Source of the DNA: Haematobia irritans
Taxonomy: Eukaryota; Arthropoda; Insecta; Diptera; Muscidae
Direction of reading: 5' to 3'
Length of the DNA stretch: 64,000 bases
Assembly (NCBI RefSeq): GCF_050003625.1
Contig: NC_134397.1
Location: 220,162,537-220,226,536, forward strand
Position numbers and translations under genes: made by a program. The notes under the pieces are model-generated. The model had not been told where the DNA came from and did not search any database. It saw only the letters and a program-made list of their open reading frames with translations. This document shows, one piece after another, positions 9,729 through 23,470 of the stretch (position 1 is the first letter of the stretch; each line of letters starts with the position of its first letter).

Positions 9729-11790
9729 TTGTCAAAATTTTATTTCTATTGAAAATTTTCTCAAAATTTTATTTCTATAGAAAATTTAGTGAAAATTATA
9801 TTTGTATAGAATATTTTGTCAAAATTTTATTTCTATAGAAAATCTTGTGGAAGATTTATCTCTATAAAAAATTTTGTCAATTTATTTTCTATAGAAAATT
9901 TTGTCAAAATTGTATTTCTTTAGAAATTTTGTCACAATTTTATTTCTATAGCAAATTTTCTCCAAATTTTATTTCAATAGAAAATTTTCTCAAAATGTTA
10001 TTTCTATAGAAAATTTTATCAATTTTTATCAAAATTTTATCCACATTTTATTTCTATAGAAAATTTTAACAAAATTTTATTTCTAGTGAAAAATTTCTCA
10101 AAATTTATTTTGTATAGAAAATTTTGTCAAAATTTATTTCTATACAATATTCTTTCATAATTTTATTTCCATAAAAAATGTTGTCCAACTTTTATTTCTA
10201 TAAAAAAATTTGTCAACATTTTATTTTTATAGAAAATCTTGTCAAAATGCTAGTTCTGTAGACAATTTTGTCGGAATTCTATTTCTATACACAATTTTCT
10301 CAAAATTTTATTTCTATACACAATTTTCTCAAAATTTTTATTTCTATAGAAAATTTAGTGAAAATTTTATTTCTATAGAAAATTTAGTGAACATTTTATT
10401 TGTATAGAATATTTGGTCAAAATTTTATTTCTATAGAATATCTTGTGGAAGTTTTATTTCTAAAAAAAATTTTGTCAATTTTATGTTCTATAGAATATTT
10501 TGTCAAAATTTTATTTTTTTTAGAAATGTTGTAAAAATTTATTGAAAATTCTGTCAAAATTTTATTTCTATAGAAAATTTTTTCAAAATTTTATTTCTAT
10601 AGAAAATTTAGTGAAAATTTTATTTCTATAGAATATTTTGTCAAATTTTTTTCTCTAGAATATTTTGTCAAAATTTTATTTCTATAAAAATTTTTGTTAA
10701 AGTTTTTTTCTATAGAAAATTTTGTCAAAATTTTATTTCTTTAGAAAACTTTGTCAAAATTTTATTTTTATTGAAAATTCTGTCAACATTTTATTTCTAT
10801 TGAAAATTTTGTCAAAATTTTACTTCTATAGAAAATTTTGTCAAAATTTTATTTCTATAGAATATTTTGTCAAAATTTTATCCACATTTTATTTCTATAG
10901 AAAATTTTACCAAAATTTTGTTTCTAGTGAAAATTTTCTCAAAATTTATTTTGTATAGAAAATTTTGTCAAAATTTATTTCTATAGAATATTCTCTCAAA
11001 ATTTTATTTCTATAGAAAACGTTCTCCAAATTTTATTTCAATAAAAAATTTTCTCAAAATTTTATTTCTTTAGAAAACGTTCTCCAAATTTTATTTCAAT
11101 AAAAAATTTTCTCAAAATTTTATTTCTATAGAAAATTTTCTCAAAATTTTATTTCTATAGAAAATTTTGTTAAAATTTTATCCACATTTTATTTCTATAG
11201 AAAATTTTCTCAAAATTTTATTTCTATAGAAAATTTAGTGAAAATTTTATTTCTATAGAATATTTTGTCAAAATTTTATTTTTATAGAAAATCTTGTGGA
11301 AGTTTTATTTCTATAAAACATTTTGTCAATTTTTTTTTCTATAGAAAATTTTGTCAAAATTTTATTTCTTTAGAAAAAAAGTTCAAAATTTTATTTCTAT
11401 TGAAAATTCTGTCAAAATTTTATTTCTATTGAAAATTTTCTCAAAATTTTATTTCTATAGAAAATTTTGTCAAAATTTTATTTCTATAGAAAATTTTATC
11501 CAAATTTTATTTCAATAGAAAATTTTGTCAAAAATTTTATTTCTATAGAAAATTTTCTCAAAATGTTATTTCTATATAATATTTTGTCAAAATTTAATGT
11601 CTATAGAAAATTTTGTCAAAATTTTATCCACATTTTATTTCTATAGAAAATTTTACCAAAATATTTATTTATAGTTAAAATTTTGTCAAAATTTTATTTC
11701 TATAGAAAATTCTCTGAAAATTTTATTTCTATAGAAATTTTTCTCAAAGTTTTATTTCTATAGAAAATTTTGTCAAAATTTATTCCTATA
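9729..11790 (+). repeat. 29-bp tandem array, block 4 (forward)
   Basis: The longest block, about 2 kb. TTTTATCCACATTTTATTTC modules recur at intervals, and a run near 11000-11110 is locally duplicated (GTTCTCCAAATTTTATTTC twice), which suggests recent unequal exchange. The right flank is TCTACCAAACAGTAG near 11845. Confidence 0.93.
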
Positions 11791-11799
11791 GTATCTCTT

Positions 11800-14050
11800 G
11801 GTTGGAGAGGAAGGTTTTGCAGAATCTACCAAAACATCAAGAATTCTACCAAACAGTAGTCGTGGGTAGAGGGCGAATCCGCAATAAAAAAATCGGTATT
11901 TTACTTTTAGAAAAAGAATGGGGATTCCATCGTGATCCATTTTTCAAGTTAAAAACTAAGTAACCTCCACTTATTTTAGCGGACCTCGACATTTTGAATA
12001 ATAATAAATTATCCGATTTAAGAAGAGACCTAAGACAGAAATTAGGTACTTTCTACTTGTGATTTAGATGGGGAGGGGGAACTCCCTCGTGATTAACTGG
12101 AAATTTATGGAATGACACTGCTGTAAAATTATTATTATTATTATTTTTTTTTTTTTGTATATCGGACCTCCTGATATGCCACTTTTCTGTGATCAAAACG
12201 GGGACTTTCCTTGTCAGCCATTTGGAAAGTCAATGTTGCCAAATCGTTTAACATGCAACTTTCCACTTATGCGACACATATAATTTCTTAAACATTTCTG
12301 TAATCTTGGTTTCTGTTCAATTTTATGTTTCTTTCTTATATAGAGGTTCTTTCCACTTATATAGAGGTTAGCTCCTTCTGACTGATCCTTAGAGGTCTTT
12401 TTCTAATTTAGGTGAATGAATGGGCGGCTTGGAGACTTGATTTCATTTTAATTTATGGTAACTAAACCAATTTACTTTCCAATAGTAGGGAACGCTTAGA
12501 GAGTTAATCAAATGGAATGACATTAGCTGACGTTCTGGCATCTTAAATAGGAGGGTAATCTTTTGTCATTGTTTCCTAACTCCAGGTTCATACCTGAGGT
12601 TGGAGTCTTGATAACTTTTTGAAATCACCACATTTACCTTCAAATACTAGGGAACGTTCAGAGAGTTAATAAAGTGGAAGCAGATTAGCTAAATCTTCGA
12701 TACATTAAATCATAGTCGTATTAATTTAATTTGTAATGAACTACAAATTGATTTTAGAACTATTATCTTTTGAAAACCCTTAACCCAACCTTTCCAAAAA
12801 TTAAGATTCCATCTCACTCGGTTTGGAGCTATGCACAGCGTAATACGATAGATCCCAAATATTCCAAATGCTGATTTGCTTTATTACTACATCTACTTCC
12901 GTGTCGTCATCTATGTCCAGTATGCTTTCCAGATAGCAGAATTTGTCTACCGAAAGTGATTACTCATATTTAATAATATTCATTTTAATTCTTTTTTTCA
13001 TGAAAAATTCTGCAATGATTAAACCTAAGTTTCCAACTCATTCTAAGTAGCTCATAAATTTTATAAATTAAAATAAATAGATATAAATAATACAAAGCAA
13101 CAAGAGTAATAAATTGGAAAAAAAAAAATAATTCATTGCTCCGTGGCATTGAGAGCTGCATTTATTTGTTAAAGAAAAGCAACTAATAAAGATGTATAAA
13201 ATTTATATATAAACATAAATATACAACGTGTAATTGACTTTTGAAATTAAGTCACTGTAATGATAACTTCTAAAGAGCTCCTTGGGAAAGGAGATCCAAC
13301 ACAAGCACAAAAACAGAAACAGAAAAACCCTGAGTATGAAAGAAGGATCAAATAAAATGAAGTACGAATGAACCTTCCTCCATCCCATAAACTGAAACAT
13401 TGCAACTTAAGAACAAAAAACGAGGCGAAGAGGAGTAATAGTATTCAGGTAGTCCTTGATTGTTGTATGACTACCCATTTACGAGTGGTAGTAGATGCAA
13501 CATTCACTCAACAAGAGGTTTTAGCATAGAAGCAAAAAACAAACACTTCCAAGATCTTACTTAACCCCGGGAGAAGATACTCTAAGAGTCTGTTGGTACA
13601 CGAAGACCCTACCGACACCGACACCCACATCAACATAACTCAAGTACTTCATTAAGGTCTTTTAATGGTTCTATAAATAAACAAACATCCCAACGATGAT
13701 GATGATGATGATGGAAAGGAAAAAAGAAGTCCGACAGAAAAAAAAACATAAAAATTGTATTCAAAAATTCTAGAAACAAATCAAGGGTTTTGTCGGGTGA
13801 AATGAATGAATGGCTTAAAAGAAAGAAAGACGGAAGGATGAAGGGACAAATTTATGAAATGGACCGACATGATGGAATTTGTGTGTGTTTGTGTCTCAAA
13901 TAAATATACATAATATCCGTTTTTCTTATGTTAGCATGGGGATTAAGAAATTCTACAATAAGAAGAAGACAGACAACATAATAATTTCCTAAAATATGTT
14001 AAGAGTTATTTCTTTTTAAGAAAATTAAAATAATTTTCTTTTATATAATA
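11800..14050. other. Non-coding region with small local duplications
   Basis: No genes were recognised. An (ATT)n/poly-T stretch lies at 12128-12156. Two similar segments around 12480-12540 and 12645-12700 share AGGGAACG(C/T)T(T/C)AGAGAGTTAAT and a following AGCTGA/AGCTAA block. Confidence 0.55.
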
Positions 14051-14570
14051 AAAAAGAAAATTAAAATGATTTTTTTTTTAATAATTTAAATTGAATTTTA
14101 ATTTATTTAGCTTGAAATCTAGGCTTCATAAAATTAAAATTGGGAGACAGATGTCATTTATCGAATTTTCAATATTAACAAATCTATTTATGTAAAAATT
14201 ACAGTCAGTCAAAAATCCACATTATGACAAATACTTTAATGTAAATAGTATTTTCTTAATTTCAGAAAAAAAACTTTAAACCAAAGATTCAAAATCCTAA
14301 TAAGCATTAGTCTAATTTTGAAGCCTTTTTATCTTTCTTCGAAAGACTTAATAACTCAGTTAATAAAAAAAAAATTATTTCTTTAAATTAAAAATGTTTG
14401 TTTTTTCTTAAGAAAACTTGATCTTACTTCAGCGGCATACGACTTTAACGAAAGGATTCAAATTTCAAAGACTTGTTGCCTGAATTTAAGAAGGAAATGT
14501 TCAAAACAAAGATTATAATTTTGGGTTAAATAATCTTGTCTTGTTTATGTTGTCTTGCTATGTTACTTAA
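14050..14570 (+). repeat. Dispersed repeat family D, copy 1
   Basis: AT-rich non-coding segment sharing ordered blocks with 25230-25700: ATAAAATTAAAATT, ACTTTAAACCAAAGA, TTTGAAGC(C/G)TTTTTATCTT, CAGTTAAT and TTTCTTTAAAT. It is old and diverged. Confidence 0.6.
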
Positions 14571-14663
14571 AGGATTCTTCTCGCCCACAAAAAATGGAAT
14601 AAAATCGTGAGCATTTTCGTGCGATTATTGCATACATTTTTCGATGTGGATTATCTGAACTAC

Positions 14664-14912
14664 ACACCCAGAGAAGGAATATCACCTCAAACATGTTTTA
14701 GGAGCAAAATGTTATTTTTGGGTGGTGACCATGTAACATGGTTTTCGCAACCAAGTTATTTTCTCGGAAATCATGTATCTGATTTCGGCAAGCAAGTTAT
14801 ATTTGACGAGAAAATAAAATTTTAGTGACAAACATGTTACATGGTCACCATACAAAAATAACATTTTGCTCTTAAAACATGTTTGAGGTGATCATAATCC
14901 TTCTCTGCGTGC
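14664..14912. mobile_element. Hairpin MITE, copy 1
   Basis: A 249-bp element with long inverted arms: CCAGAGAAGGAATATCACC ... GAGCAAAATGTTATTTTTG ... GACCATGTAACATGG on the left is mirrored by CCATGTAACATG, CAAAAATAACATTTTGCTC and GATCATAATCCTTCTCTG on the right. Arms are about 75-80 bp. A second copy lies at 21297-21531. It has no coding sequence and the transposase source is unknown. Confidence 0.82.
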
Positions 14913-15264
14913 AGTGCATTGATGAACTTTATTAGATTTTTGACGATGATGCTTCGGCCAGAACCAGCGTATATCGATGATAAAGTGCATTCAACCATGA
15001 TCGTAGTTCACTTTAAGACGAATTTCGTCGTTCAAAATCGGTTGGTGTTCCGGAAACCATTGAAGCCCTTCCCCAACTGATATTACAAGATAGTCATGCG
15101 ACTTATTGTGAGATTGGGAAACCTTTGTCATTATTGCCACTCTTGCCAATAATAATTTACCACAATTTGAAGAAATTTTTGCAACCAATGTACCATATTA
15201 AAATATCGTTTTTTAAGTTTTCGATCATATTTTTGTGGTTATTTTAAACATTTTTGGATTTTTT

Positions 15265-15540
15265 TTTGTTCGAGTGTGGTTCACTGTGGGTTTATTGAAC
15301 TACCCGAATTTATTGTGATAATTGGTTGATAGTTTTGCTGCAAGTAGAGGATGCTGATGAGGAATGTGGTAATTACGAAACGTGCGTCCATCCAACCATC
15401 TTGCAGTCTATTGGGCTTTGCCCAACTAAATTTGACAAACATTCTTTTCCTCTGTTGGTTAAGCTACTCTTGTAGTTTCTGGTTTTAAAGCTGAGATCAA
15501 AACAGCAAATATGATTACAGTACAAACCAACAATGAAAAC
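15265..15540 (+). repeat. Dispersed repeat family E, copy
   Basis: GTGATAATTGGTTGATAG, GAGGAATGTGGTAATTACG, CATCCAACCATCTTGCAGTC and GGGCTTTGCCCAAC in the same order as the other family E copies. It runs directly into a 29-bp array. Confidence 0.75.
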
Positions 15541-15549
15541 AAACACGAA

Positions 15550-16985
15550 AACTTTATTTCTATGTCACAATTTTATTTTTATACAATTTTTTTTTTAATT
15601 TTTATTTCTATAGAAAATGTGGTCAAAATTTTATTTCTTTAGAGAATTTTGTCAAAATTTTATTTCTATAGAAAATTTTGTCAAATTTTGTCAAAATTTT
15701 ATCTCTATAGAAAATGTTGTCAAAATTTTATTTCGATAGAAAATGTTGTCAAAATCTTATTTCTATACAAAATTTTGTCAAAATGTTTATTTTTGACAGT
15801 TTTGCCAAAATTTTATTTCTAAAGAAAATTTTGTCAATTTTTTATTTCTAAAGAAAATTTTGTAAAAATTTTATTTCTATAGAAAATTTTGTCAATATTT
15901 TATTTCTATAGAAAATTTTGTCAAAATTTTATTTCTATAGAACATTTTGTCAAAATTTGATTTCTAAAGAAAATTTTGTCAACAGTTTATATCTATAGAA
16001 AATATTGTCAAAATTTTATTTCTATTGAAAATTTTGTCAAAATTGTATCTCTATAGAAAATTTTGTCAAAATTTTATTTCTATAGAAAATTTTATCAACA
16101 TTTTATTTCTACAGAAATTTTTTGTCAAATTTTTATTTCTTTAGAAAATTGTGTCAAAATTTTATTTCTTTAAAAATTTCTTGTCAAAATTTTATTTGTA
16201 TAGAAAATATTGTCAAAATTTTATCTCTATAGAAAATTTTGTCAAAATTTTATTTCTATAGAAAATTTTATCAACATTTTATTTCTACAGAAATTTTTTG
16301 TCAAATTTTTATTTCTTTAGAAAATTGTGTCAAAATTTTATTTCTTTAAAAATTTCTTGTCAAAATTTTATTTGTATAGAAAATTTTGTCAAAATTTTAT
16401 TTCTATAGAAAATTTTGTCAAAATTTTATTTCGATAGAAAATATCGTCAAAATTTTATTTCTATAGAAAATTTTGTCAAAATTTTATTTCTATAGAAAAT
16501 TTTGTCAAAATTTTATTTCTATAGAAAATGTTATTTCTACAGAAAGTTTTGTCAAAATTTTATTTTTGTAGAAACATTTGTCGACATGTAATTTCTATCG
16601 AAAATTTTGTCAAAATTTTATTCCTATAAGAAATGTTGTCAAAATTTTAGTTTATAGAAAATTTTGTCAAAATTTTATTTCAATAGATTTTTTTTAACAA
16701 AATTTTAATGTATAGAAAATTGTTTCAAAATTTTCTTTCTATAGAAAATTTTTGCAAATTCTTTAGAGAATTTAGACAAAATTATATTCCTATAAAAAAA
16801 TTTGTCAAATTTTTGTGTATACAGACAATTTTGTCAACATTTTATTTTGTCAAAATTTTATTTCTATAGAAAATTGTGTCAAAATTTTATTTATATAGAA
16901 AATTTTGTCAAACTTTTATTTCTATAGAAAATTTTGTAAAAATTTTATTTCTATGGAAAATTTTGTCAAAATTTTATTTTATTTT
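15550..16985 (+). repeat. 29-bp tandem array, block 5 (forward)
   Basis: A regular array of the canonical monomer with TTTTGTCAAAATTTTATTTC linkers. A segment of about 180 bp around 16030-16200 is repeated at about 16210-16385 (ATCTCTATAGAAAATTTTG through TTTCTTTAAAAATTTC), showing recent higher-order duplication. The right flank at 17005-17040 is GTAGAATTCTATCAACTG followed by TTGCAACCGTGGTTGG, the inverted partner of the GGTTGCCAC terminus of other array elements. Confidence 0.93.
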
Positions 16986-17229
16986 ATTTATTTTTTTAAA
17001 TTTGTTGGTAGAATTCTATCAACTGTTGCAACCGTGGTTGGATCCCACCTAATAAAGATATTTGCATTAATTGTCGTGAATAACAAACTGCTTCCTTCTC
17101 CGACAATGGGACAGAAGGACGGAGACCTGCATCCAGTTCTCAACCTCGACTCAGCGGCTGCTTTCTCTGGCCATGGAACGGAAGGTGAGGATACCTAAAT
17201 TCTGTTCTCAAGCTAACCTAAACTGATGA

Positions 17230-17600
17230 AATTTGCTACCCATGTGGGTAGCAAATTTCAAAACGTGAATTTGGCTATAATATACGTGAGAGGGATAACT
17301 TTTATAGCTTTCATCACTACTGTAGTACAGGGTGGTAAGTTGTGCCTTTGTATTATTTTTATGTAACGCCAAGAAGGACCAGTCTAAGACCCATCGTTTA
17401 TTATACCAATCGGATCAGAATTAAATTTTGTGTCGATTTTTCTATGTCTATCCGTCTGTTTGTTTATAATTTTTGGGTGCAAAGTAAAGCTCATAGTCCA
17501 AGTCCGATCGTTCTCAAATTTTACATACGATTTATGATTTTCTGGGATATTCCCGTTTTTGGAATATAGCCCGAGTTTAGACATGCCTCAATTGCAAAAG
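17230..17600 (-). repeat. Family C-related fragment
   Basis: It contains GTAACGCCAAGAAGGACCAG and TACCAATCGGATCAGAATTA followed by TCTATCCGTCTGTTTG. This is the end module of family C read in the orientation opposite to 62750-62920. The short frames here are not genes. Confidence 0.55.
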
Positions 17601-18640
17601 GAAGGAAGTTGTAAGTTTTCGTTAAAATGAATTTATATTCCCACCAAGTTTCTGCCTTTATTGTTTCGTCCTAATAAAACCACGTTAATGCACATTGAAA
17701 ATATTCTAAAATCAACCAAATATTTCAGCAAATATTACCTGCTTACAATCCCAAAACTTTTCCCCCATCACCATCTCAAATTAAAGGTAACATTCTCCCA
17801 AAAGGAATTCAATTATCAGGGGAAAATAAAAAGTTTACCAACATTGTGTTTCATTTTACATTTTTCACTCCACACCACAAATATCTTAAAATAGGTTCTA
17901 CCGTCGGCCCCTATCAGGATGTAGAAGCCTACTTAGAAATATTTGCATCTTTTATTAGTTTTATATGAATATTGTTTTGTCAGAGCGAAGTGGAAAAGAA
18001 ATCTTCTTAAAATTCACCAAGTAACCACTAAACACCCATAAGCGCGTATTCCTAACCCCTACCCCAAGAAAAACGTAATTCTATATTTTCATTTCTTCCT
18101 TGAATGATTCACCTTGGTCATACAAACTTGCCATAAAGCCTCTTTTTACCACATTCTATGAGCATGGTGTGTGTGTCCCATACCAAAACACCAACCGATC
18201 CCAGGGTTTGAATGAATCAACTCAAGTATCTATGGAAATCATTAAAAATGCTTATAAAGCATCAACAATTTCCATAAACAGATTTTCTTCTTTAGAACAA
18301 TTTCAGGATGTTACGCAAAAGTGAACGACAATAAAGCCATCAGAGCAGAAATTCATGTCAAATGAATTCACAAGGTAGAATAGATGACGTTTTTTTTTTG
18401 TTATGCATCGTTGGTGGGAGGGTGAGGGTGAGGGTGCGGGTGTACTGGGAATCATTGTGGTGGGGTTTTGCAACAGGACCAGATTGTGATGGAAAGAATG
18501 ACAACAACAAAAATCAGGGAATGAAAATGAAAACAGGACGATTTGTGAATGGCACACTTGTGTTGCCATGAAAAGCAAAAGTGTTTCATGACAATGTTAT
18601 GGTGTAATTTTGAGTATTTTAGATATAGATACGTGGCCCC
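17600..18640. other. Non-coding region
   Basis: No protein-like frame, RNA gene or clear transposon was recognised. A G-rich GGGTGAGGGTGAGGGTG stretch lies near 18420-18437. Confidence 0.5.
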
Positions 18641-18689
18641 CATCAACTGTCACAGTGGTAGGGTTTTATGAAGAAATTTTGGGAAATTT

Positions 18690-18915
18690 CTATTTTTTAT
18701 GAGCAATTTTTGAAAAATATGATGACCATGTGCGTGATTTGAAGGCTGGAGATCGAAACCTGGAAGATGACCCATCAGTTTTGAGTGCTCGAGCTTGCAT
18801 TGTCCTAGTGAAGAGTGATCCATCTTCGGCTATTGCTTTTTCCGATTTCTTGGAAGATCGCTGGCAAACAAGTGTTTGTGTACCTATCAGAATTGACTGT
18901 TCTGCGTTGTTCTAG
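18690..18915 (+). pseudogene. Possible mariner-type transposase N-terminal remnant
   Basis: The frame contains LKAGDRNLEDDP and, after about 15 residues, LVKSDPSS. This resembles the loop between the two DNA-binding helices of mariner transposases (roughly FRAGDxxLEDxPRSGRP then ELVESDPR), but GRP is absent and the frame stops at 18915. No inverted repeats or catalytic domain are visible. This is a weak resemblance only. Confidence 0.35.
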
Positions 18916-19449
18916 TGATACAATAGCAACATGTCAATTTTTTCCGGAAAACAACAGGCGGCCATAGGCTTGGAAGTGCTTCAGGCGCAAACAACTTTTG
19001 GTGGATTTGGCTCATCTTGAAAGACCCATGCAATCGAGTGCTATTTACATTCGGGCTCATATTCATAATCTGTCACGATGTCATAGACATGTTTCGAAGT
19101 ACCGCGATCATATTTTTAGAGTATCGACAAGATCCTCGATTGACAAGTAGCCAACCAACCAACCAACGGGAGCCACCGTGGTGCAATGGTTAGCATTCCC
19201 GCCTTGCATACACAAGGTCGTGGGTTCGATTCCTGTTTCGGCCGAACACCAAAAAGTTTTTCAGCGCCGGATTATCCCACCTCAGTAATGCTGGTGATAT
19301 TTCTGAGGGTTTCAAAGCTTCTCTAAGTGGTTTTACTGCAATATGGAACGCCGTTCGGACTCGGCTATAAAAAGGAGGTCCCTTGTCATTGAGCTTAACA
19401 TGGAATCGGGCAGCACCCAGTGATAAGAGAGAAGCTCACCAATGTGGTA

Positions 19450-20718
19450 CAGGGATGGAAAATGCAGTACTATAGTACTTTTTTTCAATACTTTTTCATC
19501 CTGATCAGTACCGTAGTACCCCCGCGAACAATTTAGTACCTTTTGTGTAGAAATTTTTTAGCCGATATTAGATTTATGGTACAATAGTTTTGACGAAATA
19601 TTTTAATATTTTGAGAAAGTCTAACAAATTTGCTTATTAGCCATAGTCAAACACACGATTTTATTGAATTTCAAGAATGTTTTAGTTGAAAAAGCATGTG
19701 ATTCTATATTACGCTTCCACACGAACACTTTCTAGATAAGAAATTATCGATCGCGTACTAAAATAATGCGAACCATTACAGTCACGTTTGAAACTTGAGA
19801 CAAAAAAAAATCTACCAAGATTTGGAGAAAATCTTACCAAAAACTACCAAAACATATTATTTTGCAAAAATTTATTTCTTCAGAAAAATTTTATTTGTAT
19901 AGAAATTTTTGTCAAAAGTTTATTTCTACAGAAAATTTTGTCAAATTTTATTTTTGTAAACAATTTTTTCAAAATTTTATTTCTGATGAAAATTTTATTT
20001 CTATAGAATATTTTGTCAACATTTTATTTCCATAGAAAATTTTGTCAACATTTTATTTTTATAGATAATTTGATCAAAATTTTATTTTTATGGGAAATTT
20101 GGTCAAAATTTTATTTTTATAGGAAATTTGGTCAAAATTTGATTTGTATGGGAAATTTGTTGAAATTTTTATTTTATGGAAAATTTGGTAAAAATTTTAT
20201 ATCTATAGAAAATTTAGTCAAAATTTTATTTCTGATGAAAATTTTATTTCTATAGAAAAATTTGTCAAAATTTTATTTCCATTGAATATTTTGTCAAAAT
20301 TTTATTTCTATGGAAAATTTTGTCAAAATTTTATTTCTATGGAAAAATTTGTCAAAATTTTATTTCCATAGAATATTTTGTCAAAATTTTATTTCAATAG
20401 ATTTTTTTTTATTTATTTATTTACAGAAAATTTATGAAGTACCAAGATTTCTATTAATCTACCAAACAGTAGAATTTTATTAACTGTGGCAACCGTGATT
20501 ACAATACTACGTAGTCTTTGTAAGCGGATATAAAACTAAAAAAAATATTTAAAATTGAGGAGTTGGGAAACAAAGTTTTATTTTCTTTAAAATTCAGTCC
20601 AAAGAGCTCTTGACAATAATCTACCAATGGAATTTTTGTTGAAATTTAGTGAAAAGTACTTTTTCGCTCAAAAAATACGTTTTTAGTACTTTCTTAAAAA
20701 TTGAATTTTCCATCCCTG
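19450..20718 (+). mobile_element. Nonautonomous hAT element with internal 29-bp array, copy 1
   Basis: A 1269-bp element bounded by the 14-bp inverted repeat CAGGGATGGAAAAT and a perfect 8-bp target duplication ATGTGGTA (19442-19449 and 20719-20726). An 8-bp duplication with CAGGG ends is diagnostic of the hAT superfamily. The interior has no transposase. It holds unique ends (GCAGTACTATAGTAC on the left, GTGAAAAGTAC and TTTCGCTCAAAA on the right) around a 29-bp array at 19855-20405. Movement would need a transposase supplied in trans. A second copy in reverse orientation is at 38643-39826, and a truncated end is at 6545-6662. Confidence 0.95.
19855..20405 (+). repeat. 29-bp tandem array, block 6, inside the hAT element
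   Basis: Forward-oriented monomers, several with TTTTTATAGGAAATTTGGTC variants not seen elsewhere, so this block has its own sequence dialect. The flanks inside the hAT element are AATCTACCAAGATTTGGAG on the left and AACTGTGGCAACCGTGATTA on the right. Confidence 0.9.
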
Positions 20719-20790
20719 ATGTGGTATCACAATGGACTGAATAGTCTAAGTGAGCCTGATACATCGGGCTGCCACCTAACCTAACCTAAC

Positions 20791-21296
20791 GATAAACACT
20801 GATCCTTGATGGAGCTTCATCACCAATTGAATTGAATTAAGTTCATTGACGAACGGTTGTTGAGTTAAAGTTTTAAAAAAAAATAGCACAAAAATACAAT
20901 TTTTTCGGGGCGAAATTAATCTTTTATGTTGCTATAAATAATACAAATAGCACAAATATGTCAAAACATTCTCAGTACGTGTAATCTCAAAAATGGCAAG
21001 TTTTACGATAGAGCTGTCAGTTGACAGATTGCAATACTAGGGGTGCTCAATCCCACCAAATAAAAGGCAACCCTCGTATCATGACCGTATATGTGATTTG
21101 AAACCCGGATATAGAATCCATAGAATGTGGTTGCAAGAATATAATTTTGTGCCACGTTTTTTGTAAACACTGGCATACTTTTTCATTTTTATGACACTTT
21201 TTATCTAATATTATGCCACTTTTTATTTAATTCCTTTTATACTGTAATATTTTTTGTAGATAATGTCCCTGAATCCCAACCTAAATACGTTGACCT
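20791..21296. other. Non-coding region
   Basis: AT-rich with no gene recognised. Confidence 0.5.
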
Positions 21297-21531
21297 CACC
21301 CAGAGAAGGAATATCATCACCTCAAACATGTTTTAAGAGCAAAATGTTATTTTTGGGTGGTGAACATGTAACATGGTTTTCGCAACCATGTTATTTTCTC
21401 GGAAATCATGTATCTGATTTCGGCAAGAAGGTTATATTTTTTAGTGACAAACATGTTACATGGTCACCATACAAAAATAACATTTTGCTCTTGAAACATG
21501 TTTGAGGTGATCATATTCCTTCTCTGCATGC
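21297..21531. mobile_element. Hairpin MITE, copy 2
   Basis: The same element as at 14664-14912, with the long inverted arms retained and a short internal deletion relative to copy 1 in the loop (the GAGAAAATAAAA segment is absent). The ends are CACCCAGAGAAGGAATATC and ATATTCCTTCTCTGCATG. Confidence 0.85.

Positions 21532-23470
<1,939 letters not shown>

Larger units (their letters stand above)
19171..20790 (+). mobile_element. tRNA-derived SINE, copy 3, split by a hAT element
   Basis: The SINE head (A-box-like TGGTGCAATGG, B box GGTTCGATTCC) runs from 19171 to 19449. The 3' end (TATCACAATGGACTGAATAG to CACCTAACCTAACCTAAC) resumes after 20718. The two halves fit exactly once the intervening 1269 bp and one copy of the 8-bp duplication ATGTGGTA are set aside. 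Confidence 0.92.
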
